Shown piece after piece: positions 24,797-38,470 of a stretch of DNA of 64,000 nt. Under the pieces are notes generated by a model. That model was not told the DNA's origin. It ran no database searches and worked only from the letters and a program-made list of their open reading frames with translations. The position numbers were made by a program, and so were the translations under genes. The DNA lies in assembly GCF_036370855.1 (NCBI RefSeq), contig NC_088099.1, positions 151,981,517 through 152,045,516 on the forward strand, in the 5' to 3' direction. This DNA is from Dromaius novaehollandiae. Lineage: Eukaryota > Chordata > Aves > Casuariiformes > Dromaiidae. Each line of letters begins with the position of its first letter. Positions within the stretch are counted from its first letter, which is position 1.

Positions 24797-27528
24797 AGTT
24801 CATTTGGTTCAATTATAAACCACGATTATATGGATTATACACAGAAATATTTAGAGGATTTGAAAATTTATCCAACATTACATGATTATTTCATGTGTTA
24901 GTTATCTCTGTGTGGCCCTTATTGGTTCTGGCCAGAAGGGCTACTGAAAATTGTAGCGGCTGCGGTTAGCAGAGTCCTTGCAAAACATTTACAGTGTTTG
25001 AAGGGTTCTGTTTCGAAACTCTAGTAAATAAGCTTGTATCAGTTCTTGTGAAAGACTATTCAGAAATCTATTACATCTCGTTACAAGTTTTCTCATTAAG
25101 TAAATGAAACAGAACAATAGTTAGAACTTGCAAAAGGCTCAAAACACTTCACACAGTGGTGTGTAGTGCCTCTCAGCTGCCTTCCCTGGTACCCCCAAGT
25201 TTGTCAAAGTTTTTATTATGTTTTTGCTCTCAAAAATTTAATAAAATATGCTAGAACCAAATACAGACATTGTTAGGAAGTCAGTTTGGGACAAATAGGT
25301 TTGCAGTTAGTCTTAACAAACCCAGTTTTAGTAAGATTAAGGATGTTCTCATTGTGTTCCAGGTTCACATAGTGCCGAGTGCTAGCAGTCTCAGGAGAAC
25401 CCATTTTAATGAGCTTTTCAATGTAACATGGAGACCCAGGAGCCCAAGAAGCATCTGAATTTTTCAGGGCTTATTCCCCAAGTCCTTTTTTGGCTTAGTT
25501 ATATCCAATCTTAAAAGACAATGCTGTGTTAAACAACCATTGCATTCCCTGCCTAGCCAACCTGTGACAAGCTCTTACAATTTACTGATGAAATTATTTT
25601 CCAAATATCTAGGACACCTAAGAGCACTATGATGAAGTTATAAACTTTTGTGGAAGCATGCAGTCAAGGGGCTGATACTTGCCTTTGTCAATGTAAGACA
25701 TGTACAATAGGACTGTAACTCTTAAAAGCAAATGAAAAATAATTTCTATTAGGACTCATTAGTGATATCCATTGCTCCATCATGACACTGGTCACTGCAC
25801 TACTCTGCTTCCTCTAACGTGGAACAGTATTCTATCCTGCTCCTTGCTAAAATATGAACTCTGGTTGATTTTTACTTTACAGGAAACCAAACAATGTGAA
25901 CTTCTTTTTTTCTCCCTACAAATGGTTTTAATAATATGATGATTTGAAAGTCAGAGTTCCTCATTTCTCATGTGTAATGACCAAAAGAACAGGAATAAGC
26001 ATAGGAATAAAAGAGGTATTTTATTAATCCTGACTTATATGAAAGTCTAAGATCTTTTGTCTTGTTTTATAAAATAGTAAATACAAGTGACTATTAAAAT
26101 AATGCAAAGAAGGGTCTATGTATTTTGCTCAGTCCAAATTAATTCATTTTAATGCATACATGCTAAGAATGCTATTCAACAGCTTTGATATAAATATTAA
26201 TTAACCTTGGCCATAATTTGTAATGTTTTCCATAATTCTAATCAGTTTCAAGGAACTGTGTGGAAGGTGTTTATCAAGTTAAAAGTATTATAGGGCAGAC
26301 TTTGATAAATATTCATGCTTTAAATTCCTTTGAAATAAAGTGTAGTTATATATGCATATCTTGAAATAGATTTTAGCCTTATATTTGCCTTTTAGATGAA
26401 GTAAAAAGATTGTACTGCATTAAGCACCATCATAAAACCATTGAGTCATCTTTCAATTTTACTTGCTTATCTAAAATTAAGAATTTACTCAGAAGTGGCT
26501 CACACAGTTATTTAGATTCCAGTTTTATTGCTTTCCAAGCCAAATATCACACTTGTATAAGTTATTGAAGCTCCATCAGCTACAGTGATTGTCTGTCATT
26601 ACTACTATCTGCTTACTTTGAATCTGGAGTGACTGTAGGTATATCACAAGATGAAGAGGAGGATTGATAGCAAACGCAAAGCCTACTGAAAATTAAGATT
26701 CCCTTTGATTTCAGAAAGCTTTTTAACAGTCTTGAAGTCCAGTCATAAAAAGTCAAGCATTTCTCTTATTACTGCCCTAAATATTTAATGGTCTAATGCA
26801 AGATGAATCTTGTACTGATGCAAAGCCTCAGGACAGGGACCATGAGATGACACAGTTATAGAGTGACTGCTTATGAAGCACTTGGTTTTTTTTAGTTGGT
26901 GGGCACCAGTATTTTATTACCACAAGGCAGTTTTCTGTTGCTTTTCCCACTGGCTTTAAGGAGGACATTCGTGTTAAGTAGGATTGTTTCTCTATATTGC
27001 TATTTATACAGTCTACAGCATTTCTTCAGCATAACTTTCTTTGCATAGTTTTATTTCCTAGAGTCTATTTTTACATTTAAAATTCTAGGGTGACATGAGT
27101 TCCTCAAGTTAGTTCATTTATTGCCTTGAATGCAAAATTTTGAGATTAAAAAAATTACATCGTAGAAACCATTCTTTTCATGAAAGTATTCTGTACAAAG
27201 TGTTTTCTTAAGTTCTGACAGCACTTATAAATTTGTGCACTTAGTCACTTAACTTCATAGAATTTCATACCCACAGTGAGGATTATACCTGTTAGGATAT
27301 AGTGTCAGAATGATTACATTCAGTAAATAAGCTCAGGAAAATTGAGACAGACTAGTCATCTTCAGAGTCTATTGATGTCTGCATGATTTTCCCCAAATTT
27401 CTGCATGTAAAATCAGCAATTATTCCTTTCTAAAAATTAAGTCACTTCTTGGACTTTTTTGGACATCTGCACAGATTCCCCTCCCCACCATTGTGTCTTC
27501 AACCAGGAAATGGTCCCTTTATGAACAG

Positions 27529-27580
27529 TTTTCATGTGTTAATGGCAAAATGTGTTTTCATGTGTTAATGATAAAATATC
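27529..27580. repeat. 26-base tandem duplication
   Basis: Two adjacent 26-base units, 27529-27554 and 27555-27580, share 'ttttcatgtgttaatg' exactly and differ at a few bases at the right end. Their closeness suggests a fairly recent slippage event. Confidence 0.9.
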
Positions 27581-30008
27581 ACCTTTTGTCTTGCTTTATG
27601 CATATAATTTTCTTAAGTTTAAGGTTCTTGACTTATATTCTATGTAAAAGCTTTTGGCAGAAAAGCAATTATAATAATATGGAAATGTAAACACCAGTTT
27701 GGCAAGTTATTTTATCTTGTTCAAGCTAAACTTTTAATTTGACAGCTTATAAAGCTATCCTAACACTGAAGTCAACGTGATTATGCCACTACCAGCATAT
27801 GCTGGGATACATTTTGTTTCATTAGGCCAAAATCTGATAAAGGCAAACCTTAATAAAACTCTTTAGTTCAATTGTATCTCTATCTAGATTTCCATATGTT
27901 GCGCACTGGGCGGTTGCTGCTCCTTTCTGGATCTTGGGAAGAAAGAATGCCTGCTAGAATCTTCAAGTATAATACAATGTTTAATCTGAATATTCAAAGA
28001 TAGGGGAGGAATAAAATATTGGCAATTAAATCTTAGGTTCTTTCTGATGCTGGGTACCCCAAGATGATACAGCATCAGATGGACATCTCAGTCAAGGCAC
28101 GGTGCACTAAATAGATCCCATTCATGCTGCAGTTGTCTGATGCTATCTTTAAATATTCTGCTTAAAAATTGCATTATTCTTAAAAATTTTAGTGGGCATT
28201 CTTTCTCACTGAGATCTGGAAAGAACCGGCACATACCAGGTGCACAGCAGCGTATGTATTTATATACAAGGTACACCTTTGAAAAGGTACAATTTAGATT
28301 TAAATACTTAGTCATTTGATGGAACATAGAATTTTGTTGCTGCTAATGTGAAATATGATGTAACCTTGGATTAAGTGGCTGCAGTTTCTAACTCAGTATA
28401 TAATTGTCACTCAGTAATTCTCACTCAGCGAGAATTATTCCAAATGGTACCATTATGATTTTCTGAAAAAAAATAAAACTAAACTAAAACCTTAAGTACA
28501 GAATTCAGTCCTCAGAATTTGACTGGAAACTGCCAACATGTACCATCTCAAACTGTTCAATATGTTAATTTAGCAAACAATTTCTTAAACACATATAAGG
28601 CCGTCTTCATTAGTGTAGCTGTTTCCAGCTCAGTGCTATTGCCAACTTTTTACGTGAAAAACTTGAAAGAATGTTCCTTTTTACTTTAAGACCTGCAACA
28701 AAACGCTTTTTTTAGCCAATCTTTTGTTATGCCTCCTACAGGTAGTGGTTTGGCTTGCTAAGCAAAGTATGCACGTCCATTGCGATGCTGTGAAGGCCAA
28801 CCTAACTGTAATTAATGTTGCTTTGTCATCTCCTCAGCACTGCCATCCATTTATCAGTCTTTCTCCATCTGTTGTTACTGTCACTTTCCTAAACTGTCAA
28901 CCATTTATTAAGGACTGCCTTTGTTCTAATAAGTGTGACATGCCTAACATGATTATGCATCTGGATGTTGTTGCAGTAAAATGAATAGAAATATAATAAT
29001 GGATGGCTCTGGTCTCAATCACCTTGGAAGACTCCATTGATTTCTTATGTAATATAATTAAGCATTAGTTAGATCCCAAGGCCCCAAGGCAAACTTATAG
29101 TATTTGTATTTAACTGCTATATTAGTTCTGTCCAATTTATTTTTAATCCCTCACCCCTTTGCACTTCAAATACTAAAAATTAATGAAAGTGGGTTGAAAT
29201 ATTCTCCCGCCTCCCCACCCCCAAGCAATGCCAAGAATGTTTATGAAGACTATTTTTAGTGAACAAATAATTAGTTCCATTTTATATATTGCTTCTCATC
29301 CTGATTGCTTAATGCAGCATATAATCTGTTATTTTTCCTAAATATATTCCCAGTGATGATCCTCATGTCCAGTCTTGGAATTTAGTTAGGAGTGAAGTAG
29401 GATTGCTAAGTAAATCTGAGAAAGCACTACGCAAAGTGTTTTATCCAAAAGTATTAACAACCCAGCACATTTCTACATGAAAAATCTCATTCTCTTTACT
29501 TTATGCAAACAAGTTTGAAATGACAGGAAGATGGTCTATAAATAAATCAGCTGCAGAATTTTTTTGTTGTTGACAGGTGGTCCTTTAAGTTGGCAGAAAT
29601 AGGCATAATGAGATTTGATAGAGGCCAAAACTGGACAAAATCAAGTTACAAACAGAGTAAGTTTTAACATGGAGGTAATAAATCACTGTATAACTGATCT
29701 GGCACTGCGATGTATTCTCATCAGTTTCAGCCTTCTAAGTCAAGGTGAGGCACAATTCCAAAGGGCACATTATTGCTAAAACAGAAAGTAACGACTCTTA
29801 GCCGAGGTTCTTCGGTTTGTGTTTTGTCCCTCTGGTGTTAAAAGCTACTTATCCATGAATATACCTCAATGGATTAAATTCTGGGCTGCATTCAGCTGCC
29901 AAAATCTTTGTCATTTGAGGTATTCTCAGCATGCTTCACTTCCAGCTGGTGGTCCAGATATGGCATGAGTTCCCTTTGTCTCTTATCTACCAGCCCTATG
30001 AAGAGGTT

Positions 30009-30053
30009 TTGGACACTATCAAAACATAACTTGGACACTATCAAAAACATAAG
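30009..30053. repeat. 22-base tandem duplication
   Basis: The unit 'ttggacactatcaaaa' plus 'cataa' occurs twice head to tail (30009-30030 and 30031-30053). The second copy has one extra A. The near identity points to recent origin. Confidence 0.9.
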
Positions 30054-33000
30054 ATATAATTTGATGCCACAAATACCTATGTTTATCCAACTGAATTGAT
30101 CTCTTTTTGTCACACTCAAAATCATGATACCAAGTTATTCCAGTCCTTTGAGAGTTCTCTTCCTATTTACTAAGGTCAGCAGGAATTTAGGTGAACCAAA
30201 CCTGAATGAAAAGATTTCTCCATTTCAAAAGGTTTTCTTGTTTCTGATATGCTGGGTTTCTGGAGGAGTTTTTGCTGCCTAGAATTTTCCCACAGTACGT
30301 AGATTCACCACCTCAAGACCTGGCTTTTTCACAAAATAGTGTCTTCTGGTTGCTGTTGGAGATTTATGAACTTCTTCATCCTTGTTGAGGTCAGAGATAC
30401 CAGTGGTAAGAGGAAAAGTTTCATGCGTTACAAACAAGGCAGAACTACTGTCATTTACAAAGGGTTACAGACAGAAATTCACTTAAAAGACCATGGAAGG
30501 TCTAAATATTTAAAACATTCTTGTCTTCACTACTCTTTCAAGGGAGAACGTGAGGAACTTGTTCCAAACAGAAGCTAATGAGAACTTCCATGTTATCAGA
30601 TGATGTTATTAGATATAGGACTTGCATGTAACACATTATTTTTTTTCTATTTATACATTCCATTATGTATGCCATTCCCAGGCATTTCATTTAAAATATG
30701 CTCTGCCAGCTGCTCTATTTCTGTGTGCCCAGACTGCACATGTGAAGTAAATGCGTATAGGAGAGATGTTCTTGTTTAGGTAGCAGCTCAACACCAGAGC
30801 AGGAACTGGAGCCCTCCCTGCTAACGGTTTCCCTTTCACCTAGCTACAGATATCTCCTGTTTATTCACCTTCTAGCTTGAAGTGTCTTGCATTGCTTGCA
30901 ACATATGCATCCAGCTTTACAAGGAGAGTCAGGAGATTTCTTTCCTTCCCTCTACAAAGTCTCTCACTTGATGGTATTTATGACATTCTTCTGGGATGTA
31001 GAAGATATAGAAGCATTAGAGACAAGCCAAGGGCAGGTTTTCAGTGGTCTGGGTAGGTGGCATCGCAACTACATCTTTAACAAAGGGCAAATATATTGTG
31101 GAGCACTTCAGTGTCCATACTCCCCAGATGCTCTAACTGGTAGTACTGGACAATTGCATGTTTTGGGAAAAGGGAAAAAAAAGAAGATGCAAGTGTTTTG
31201 TCTGTCTTATTTTACAAAAAAGGGTTTCTGTGGAACCTTTCCTGCTGTCAAAATATTGTAAGAAAAGACAAGCAACTCAGACATATTGCAGGATGAGTCA
31301 GTGAAAGAGAAAACTTTATAATGGTTGCTATAGTTCAGCTGTGACCAAATCCTTTATCCTTAAGAGCCCTCAGAGTGAGAAGAAAGGACTATAAGCCTCC
31401 TAAAGGCTCAGACAGCAATTTGTATATAAGAACTACAGGGGTTATTGAACTGAAGGATGAGCTAAAGATTGCTTTGTTTTTTAGAGTGGCAAGGACAGAA
31501 GCATTATCTCTATCTGATGTATCTTATGAAAGTGGTAGAGATAAGAAGAAAACTTTGAATAGATAAAAATAATGTTTAAATGGCATTGTTTTCTGAAAGG
31601 GAAAATCACACAAACTACTGTGAAACTTTTCTTTTTTCCTGGAAAAGAACACAATGTAGGGAAAAGTAGTCAGGGAACTTGTCAGAGACTAAAATTAAAA
31701 ATTCCTTGTAATATGACTTACTAAAATATCTATTTGCAGAATAGATTGTTGCAGGGCATAGTAAGAAAAATGTTTATAAATAGTTAATAAGGGAAATGGA
31801 TCTGCCATAAGATGACAAAAGATATATATGGGGAAAGCAGGAGGTAATTCCAATGACATCAAAATCAGCCAATGCATAGAAAATACCCATTTTTTTGACA
31901 AATATACAGAAATAAATACAAAACAAATATTTTATGCCATGTTGTTCAGAGATAACAGGAAAGCATGTGTTTTAAGTCCAGAAAGTACAGAATTAAGAGA
32001 AACTGGTTTGAAAAAAACTGAATATAAATATCATACCCATCAGACAAGAGAGATACAATGGAGCATAAGCACACAACAACAGGAGCTATAACCCAGATTT
32101 CCAAGAAACATACTCAAATACAGGGAAACCAGAAATATTAAATGGAGGGGTAGTTCTTGTATTTAGAGACTGCTCTTTGGTATGACTTTTTGTGTGTGGT
32201 TTAAAGAATGACTGAGTATTGGTCTTACCGACGTGAGTTAGGATTGGTCTGTTCGGAAAGAAAATCAGAGTTACTTAATAGTGTATTAAGTAGCATGATG
32301 GAAGGAGATACTCAAAGGAATCAGGTGTTGTCCATGAACACAAACATGCAATTAAAATATGCATATTACCCATGAAAATACCATTTGGCATATGAAAGGA
32401 GATAACTAAACAGCTGAACAACATGACAGCAGGGTCATCATCAATAAAACAGTAAAAGCCAATTGAGTTCACTTCTTATTAACTTCAGAGAAAAAAAAAT
32501 GTCTTACAAAGACTACAAATGAAGACTAAAAAACAACACCCAAAAACCAATACCCAGGATTTTCAATAGACTGGAGGATTTGGAAAGATTTTCATCAATC
32601 CTTTTTAGAAACCGGTGACAAAGATTGTCATGTTAAAAGCAACATTTGGCAAATACTGTTTCCTGAAACTATTTTCCTACATATATCTGCCTCTTGAAGC
32701 ATTTTAATATAAAGTGAGACAGAAACTAGAAGACCTGGAAAGCACTTTGCTGACATAATGAATGGAGGCTACCTCACCAATGCCATAAATGAATAGCCAA
32801 ATGATCAAATATCAAATGAGTAGTTGGTGATTACCAATAACCAAATGGTTAGGATTAAAAAGTACAAGAGCTAGTAACTTGAAGAAGATCAAAATAGCAA
32901 TACTATGTTTGGGAGAGAAAGTAACCCAACAAGTTATCTCTCCTTATTAATCAAATACTCAGGAAATGGTGAAAATGTCTAGAGCTGAAGATTAAAAGCA

Positions 33001-36000
33001 ATTACTAAGTTGTGGAATTATGTCAGCAGGTTCATATTTAATTACATAGTCTGTGCTACCTATTCTCCACCTTTTTCATGGGGAGACTGAATAAGCCTAG
33101 ATTTCAGAACATGAAAAATAATTTTGCCAGTTAAAGCAAATTGTGAAATCAGCTGATACTGTAATTTTTTGACCTATTAAATATCACCAGGAATTCTGCA
33201 GTTGCCTCAAAAGGAGGTATGCCAGGAATATAGTTATGGAATGGGCTGATCACCAGTATTATCTTCATCATGGGATGTGGCAGATACATGGTCAGGGATA
33301 GAGCATGCACAAATCGAAAAGAAACACTAGATTTTATATTCAGATATATGTATCTTTCCATGATAATTACAGAGCGGTAGAAGCTAACGGTCAAGCATAC
33401 ATGATAAGAGCATAAACTGATAACAAATCACTCATTGCAATCTACAAAAAGGAGGCTAAAAACCACTGCAGTGAGTATGGTGATTGATTTTTGTATACAG
33501 AGAAGCGTGATGTGACCCTTGAGTTCTGTTCTGGGCACCACCTCCTAATAGCAGACAGTCTCAAGACCATGTGTTTTAGTCCTCAATATATAGTCTAAAA
33601 ATGAGCAAAAATATGATAAAAATATTATGCTTTGTGTCCTCTGTCATGCGGGAGGGACTGAAGGAGAAAAAACAGATGAATCTGAAAAGCTGTAAGCAAT
33701 GATTTAAGCCATGTATGAGGCATGCTTTTTGTCCGCCAAGGAGTCTGCTATGCACAGGGAAAGAATGAGAAAATACAAACAGGCAAAATACAACCAAGGT
33801 TTTGTCTGGGGTGAAAATGTGAAGACTGATAACTTGGTATGATGGAAAAAGGCAAGTCAAAACAATAGTGATCAAGAGACATCATCTTGTTGATACTCAG
33901 TCACTGCTTGCAAATGTCAAATCCCATGAAGGAATCAAACCAACCACTCCTGATACCCAGGAACTTGTCAGAAATGAGTGAAATGTCATCTGTCAAAAAA
34001 GTTGAAAATAATTCACAAGTTGACTATGATATTGAAAATAATTTGGAACTGTGCTCCTGGTAGTGACATTCCTAGGGTGTGTACAGCAGAAATGGTGAGA
34101 TAATGGAAGTATGTTGACTGTGTTGAAGTTATAGCTGAAGGGTTGTTGTATAATTATGTCTGCTGTAGTTTATTACTAAATAACTAAATACAGTACAATA
34201 AGAAAACACAGAAAGAGACATAAAAAGGCAGGTGTTGTGGAACTCTCATACAGCTGTATAGCAAGTCAGGGTGGAGAAGCCACACTTGCTGAACATTTTT
34301 ATATATTCGATGGCATCATCTGGCTCTAAGCCAGGGCAAAGGATATTAGGGCAGTGCAGTCAGCCACTAGCAGTAAAAAGTCCCAAAGGTAAGTGCACAT
34401 TTATTTTGAACGAATAGATGGTTTGAAATGAATATTAGACTGAATTCAATATTTACCTGTCAGTGTACAGCCAGTACACACCGAATGCAGTCAGCCTCTT
34501 GGGGTCTTCTGTGGAGGGAAAAAAATCCTCTGCCCATTTAAGAATTGTGAAGAAGCTTTAGGCACTGACAGCTCAGCCTGAGACTTTTGCTCCTCAAGTG
34601 TCTGGCAGACATGGACAGTAAAGTAAGCTGAAACATCTTGTGAGTGTAGACACCCAAATCCTGCCCAGTGCTGTCTCCTCTTGCCATTTCATGCAGTTTG
34701 AATCGACCTCTTTGTCTCAAACCAGCTGATCAGCTGCAAGAAAGATAACTCCCAAGCTGTAAAATAACAGGAGCAATATTAATGGAGGACACAGTGTTAG
34801 ACAGATAACATCCAGAAAAAAAGACTATGTTTTCTTTCCCTTTAAAGCACCTCTGAAATAAATCAAACCAGACAGAGAATATACACAGTAGTGAATAGCT
34901 GAACAAGAGTAGTGATATTATTCAGATGAAGAGATTTGTAATATTATCCCTGTTCTTTTCACTTAGTGTCCCTTTTAATCAGTTACAAGTAGGAATACTG
35001 GACGACAAGATGACATATTGGAAAATATAAGAAAACAAATAGTATGACAATGTTAATAGAATTTTAACTATGGTTGTTTCTGCTGATGCTGTCTAGTCAT
35101 ATACCAAAGAAATAGTATACTGTAAAGCTTTAGTACAAGGCCAAAGGGTTAAACTTTGCTTTTGCAGGTGTTGTCATGCTGCATTTAGCACTGATTTTCA
35201 CCTGGCTAATCTAAGGCATTATAAAATATGTTGTGACTTTAATATACAAGAATGTAAATGCCAGGTTGCTGTAGATAGCTGGATTTCATGGCTGTCTATG
35301 ATTTAAAATCTGTGAAGTTACTATTGCATTAACACTTGCAATGACATTGCATATTTGACATATAATCTGTCATATTTGATATTGATCCCTTTACTACATA
35401 GTAATGCCACATATTACATAGTCATAGTACATACTACACAGTGACACTATATATCATTACTTTTGACAATTTGTTTTGTAAATATGAGTGATTGAAACTA
35501 GGTCAGATTTAAATCAATTCCAAAATTAGATATTGCTACAGATATGTCAAAGATTACACTTTTTTGTTGCCTTGAGCACTGATACAGTCTGTGACTTCTG
35601 TTCATTATTTATTAACCAGATACGATCTGTCCTCTCATCTTCCAGTTTGCTGCTCAGTGTTGACTATCTAGTTGTGGCAGTAGTAGTCAGCAGTGGAAGA
35701 AAGCATGTATCAGAGCTCAGCACCCTCCGATCAGGTTCTCTTGGATATTCCACACATGGAATATTTAATGTTTAATACCAAATTTGCTTATAAGAAGTTA
35801 TTTGATGTTACACAGGATTTTGATTTAGCAGAGCAATACAGCAATGTACTTAAATCACAATACAGATACAAACTACCCTTAGTAGAGCACAGCAATTGCA
35901 ATATACAGCTGAATCACAATACAAATGCGATTCTCATTACCTGTTTCTATAATACGCTCACTGTCACAATGCTTGGTGTCCCCAGTTGCTAAGAAGGAAT

Positions 36001-36174
36001 ATGTGGGTTGAAACCAGCTCAAATCTGTTCCTTTCTTAAAAGTTCTATTTGTTGGTTATACAGTTTTCATACTCTGTGATGGGCTGAGCCACATATAAAT
36101 TGCATATGCTGCTCTGGCTAATTCAGGAGGACATTTGAACTCTTTTGGTTAATTCAGGGACAAATAGTTAAACA

Positions 36175-36258
36175 GCTGGTTGATTCACTCAGCTGATATA
36201 ACCAGCTGATTTGCTCAACTGATATAGTCAGTTGACCCACTTAACTGATATTTATCCA
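36175..36258. repeat. Three-unit minisatellite, period 26-30, with CAGCTG/CAACTG cores
   Basis: Three degenerate units start at 36175, 36205 and 36231. Each has the pattern G(C/T)TGA..., then CT(C/T)A(G/A)CTGATAT, then a (G/C/A)TCA- or ACCA-like end. Each unit holds an E-box-like palindrome (CAGCTG or a one-base variant). The flanks also repeat an 'aattcagg' motif near 36121 and 36151. It may be part of an old LTR or simply a local expansion. Confidence 0.75.
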
Positions 36259-37265
36259 TCCGTAACCCATTTATCTGGAACAAAGGCAACCCTCTGGTCC
36301 CCTTTGTGTTGTGATAAGTTCAGCTTATCTCCTCCGACCCTTCTTCCACTGCAGAACACAGAAGGTGAAAAAACTTGCTTGCTGTTCATGCTGCTGTATT
36401 GCTGCTATTCTAGGTGCTCTAGTGTTAAAGCAGGATGGCACTAAAAACAGAAGAATTATTATTTTAATGATTGTGCAATGACAGCACATCCTGCTCTTGG
36501 AAGCAAAGAAGCGGGCAAAGAAAAAGTAGTCGTTCCTGTAGAATACCCAATGAGCTGGTGGGAGCAGAGCCTGGTGAAAGCTATCTGTAGCTCACAGAAG
36601 TTTAATCTAAATTTTTTTGTTGCAAGTTTGCCCTCAGCTTGCTACTTAAGACAGATAGTTAAGACTTAAGAAAGATAGTTACACTCTTATCATTCTAGTG
36701 AACAAGTAAATCATTCTGACAGGTTGTTTACATTATTCATTCTATCACAGTAAGGAAAAGAAGAAAAGACTGGTAGATTAGTGTGGCTAGAACAGCAATC
36801 AACTTTACTTTTCATACAGAATACACTGTTAGTGTTACAGTGTATAGTTTGTGCCACTTACATCTAAACAATTCTGTTGCTGTATCATTTTCTTAAACTG
36901 TGCATAAAATACTAAAAAGCCCCGTTGCTTTGTGGAAGAAACATAATTATCTTGAAAATAAGTTCTCCATGAGGTATATTATTTTCCGTAGTAAACATAG
37001 AAAAGTAACACTTCTTGCAGAGTCCCTTAGTGTTCACTAAGCTAAAAAGACTGCTAGAGTAAAGGAAAAGTATCTTAGTTTTAATCTGATTTATAGTCCA
37101 AATGAGTATGTTCATAGTGTAAGGCTATGTGGAATGTGAGAGCATCTGTTTCGTTAAAGCTACCTGAGCCAGGATGTTTTCATTGAAAAATGGATAATAA
37201 GTAAAAGGAGAAGCCATGAAAGGAGAAGCCTGATCCCTGCAGCCTTGCCTATCTCCTTATTCACT
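36259..37265. other. Mixed-composition DNA, nothing recognised
   Basis: No gene seen. The part 36260-36600 is less AT-rich than average and could be old LTR sequence, but I see no clean ends, poly(A) signal or target duplication. Confidence 0.4.
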
Positions 37266-37269
37266 CCTT

Positions 37270-38470
37270 TCCTAACTATCTTTACATGAAATCTCACCCT
37301 CTGTCCCACACGTGAGTGCTGTCAGGGCTGAGCGCCAGCAGCTGGAGAGAGTGGAGTGGAGGGGATTGGGGTCAGTAACTGGAGCCAGACCTTGGGTGAT
37401 GGTGGCCGCCGTGCCTGTGGTGCCAGTGCCTGGAGAAAGGGAGGGTCCCAGCACCAGCCCCCAGAGTGGGAGCAGGGGTTGCAGCCCAGTACCAGCTCCT
37501 GGGAGCCAGAGTGGGGTGAAGAGGGTTCCCAGCATCAGCGGACAGAGCCAGGACCTGGGGTCGCAGTGCCCGTGGGCCTGGGCGCTGGCTGCTGGTGGGG
37601 GCAGAGTGTGCTTTCTCCTAACCCTGGGGCGCGTGTGTAACTTGCTAGCAAACCTCAAGCCAGACTACCTGGAGAGCAGGAGGCTCATATAAGTGGGCAA
37701 GGGGGCCCAGGCCCCAGGCAGGGATATCAGGCAGACCGAGGGGCCGTGCTGATATTCGAGGGATCTGCAAATGTGCGTGTGCTTGTGCACTAGAGAGCGA
37801 GGGTGCGTGTACTTGCACTAGTGAGCTTCAGTCTTTACTCGCCAGAGAGGAGGAAGGGGACATGGCTACCTGCACTTGCATTGTGTGAGTTCTGGAGAGT
37901 CACATGTGGGTGCTGTTGAAGGCAGCATCTTGTTTGTGGCGGTCTGTGTAGCCAGTGTTAGCGTGCGTGTGTGTTTTCGATACATGCTCAGCGAACTTGC
38001 AAATGGGAGAGCAGCAGCCGCCTCCCGCAGCCTGGGACAGAGACCTCCCAGTCCCCAGTCCCCCCATACTCAGCTCCAGTGGCCGAGCAGGAGGGATCCC
38101 CAGATTCAGGAGCCCTCTGGAGGCAGCAGCCCCTATAACCTCCCTGTTAAGTCAGCTCTAGCTTGTGTTCCGACCCACGCTGCTACCAGTGAGCCCATTC
38201 ATTCTCTAAATGGAGATGTTACTGCCAGGAACTTGAGGATGCAAAAGAGGAAACAGGACTGGCCAGAAGTTTGGTCCTTCTCCCTAGAAGATTGCCACTA
38301 CAATGGGCTTATTTACAGTGGGCGTAGCGGCAATGTAGCACAGGTTCAGCTCCACGAAACTGCTCCCATCCTCCAGTCCCACACTCTCCTCAGCCAAAAA
38401 GCAGATATAAATGGTGCAGGAAACAGGAACCGTGGGAAGAATGCAAGAAGGGCGTGCTATGGGTAGGAGA
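37270..38470. other. GC-rich, CpG-richer block with degenerate tandem motifs
   Basis: This 1.2-kb block stands out sharply: it is GC-rich and holds more than two dozen CpG sites, while flanks of the same length hold few. The left half (37424-37570) repeats a 'cagYaccagc'-type motif at 37424, 37449, 37487, 37530 and 37564, an irregular minisatellite with spacing 25-43. A second tandem pair with 'cttg..cactag.gagc' lies at 37774-37830. Long frames exist on both strands (for example ATG 37984 to 38466 plus, 160 codons; 37272-37658 minus), but lack of stops is expected at this base composition and I see no domain, signal peptide or family. It could be a CpG-island promoter, the 5' region or LTR of a retroelement I do not recognise, or a GC-rich satellite remnant. 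That it is unlike its surroundings is seen; its identity is open. Confidence 0.6.
37774..37830. repeat. Two-unit tandem repeat inside the GC-rich block
   Basis: Unit one (37774-37803, 30 bases) and unit two (37804-37830, 27 bases) share 'tgcgtgt.cttg', 'cactag' and 'gagc' in order. The second unit lacks a 'tg' and differs at the end. Confidence 0.75.

Larger units (their letters stand above)
24797..36060. other. About 11 kb without recognisable gene or mobile element
   Basis: The stretch is AT-rich, CpG-poor and has only short frames, none with a family I recognise. It contains two small tandem duplications (27529-27580 and 30009-30053), annotated separately. The longest frame is 30887-31261 plus (124 codons), with no motif, signal peptide or known domain. 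The portion 31700-33900 is A-rich and evenly textured and could be very old decayed repeat sequence, but I cannot name it. Confidence 0.5.

Noticed and set aside
30887..31261. 124-codon plus-strand frame
   Set aside because: It starts at a non-ATG codon, has no motif or domain, and its base composition is the same as its flanks.
32275..33394. Minus-strand frames with phrases faintly like a seven-helix receptor or a reverse-transcriptase IDD motif
   Set aside because: The spacing and order do not fit either family, the frames are separate and short, and no second motif supports them.
37876..38466. Longest open frame of the window (196 codons, plus strand)
   Set aside because: It begins at TTG; the first ATG is at 37984, leaving 160 codons. 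It lies in a GC-rich block where stops are rare in all frames, overlaps frames on both strands nearby, and has no recognisable domain.
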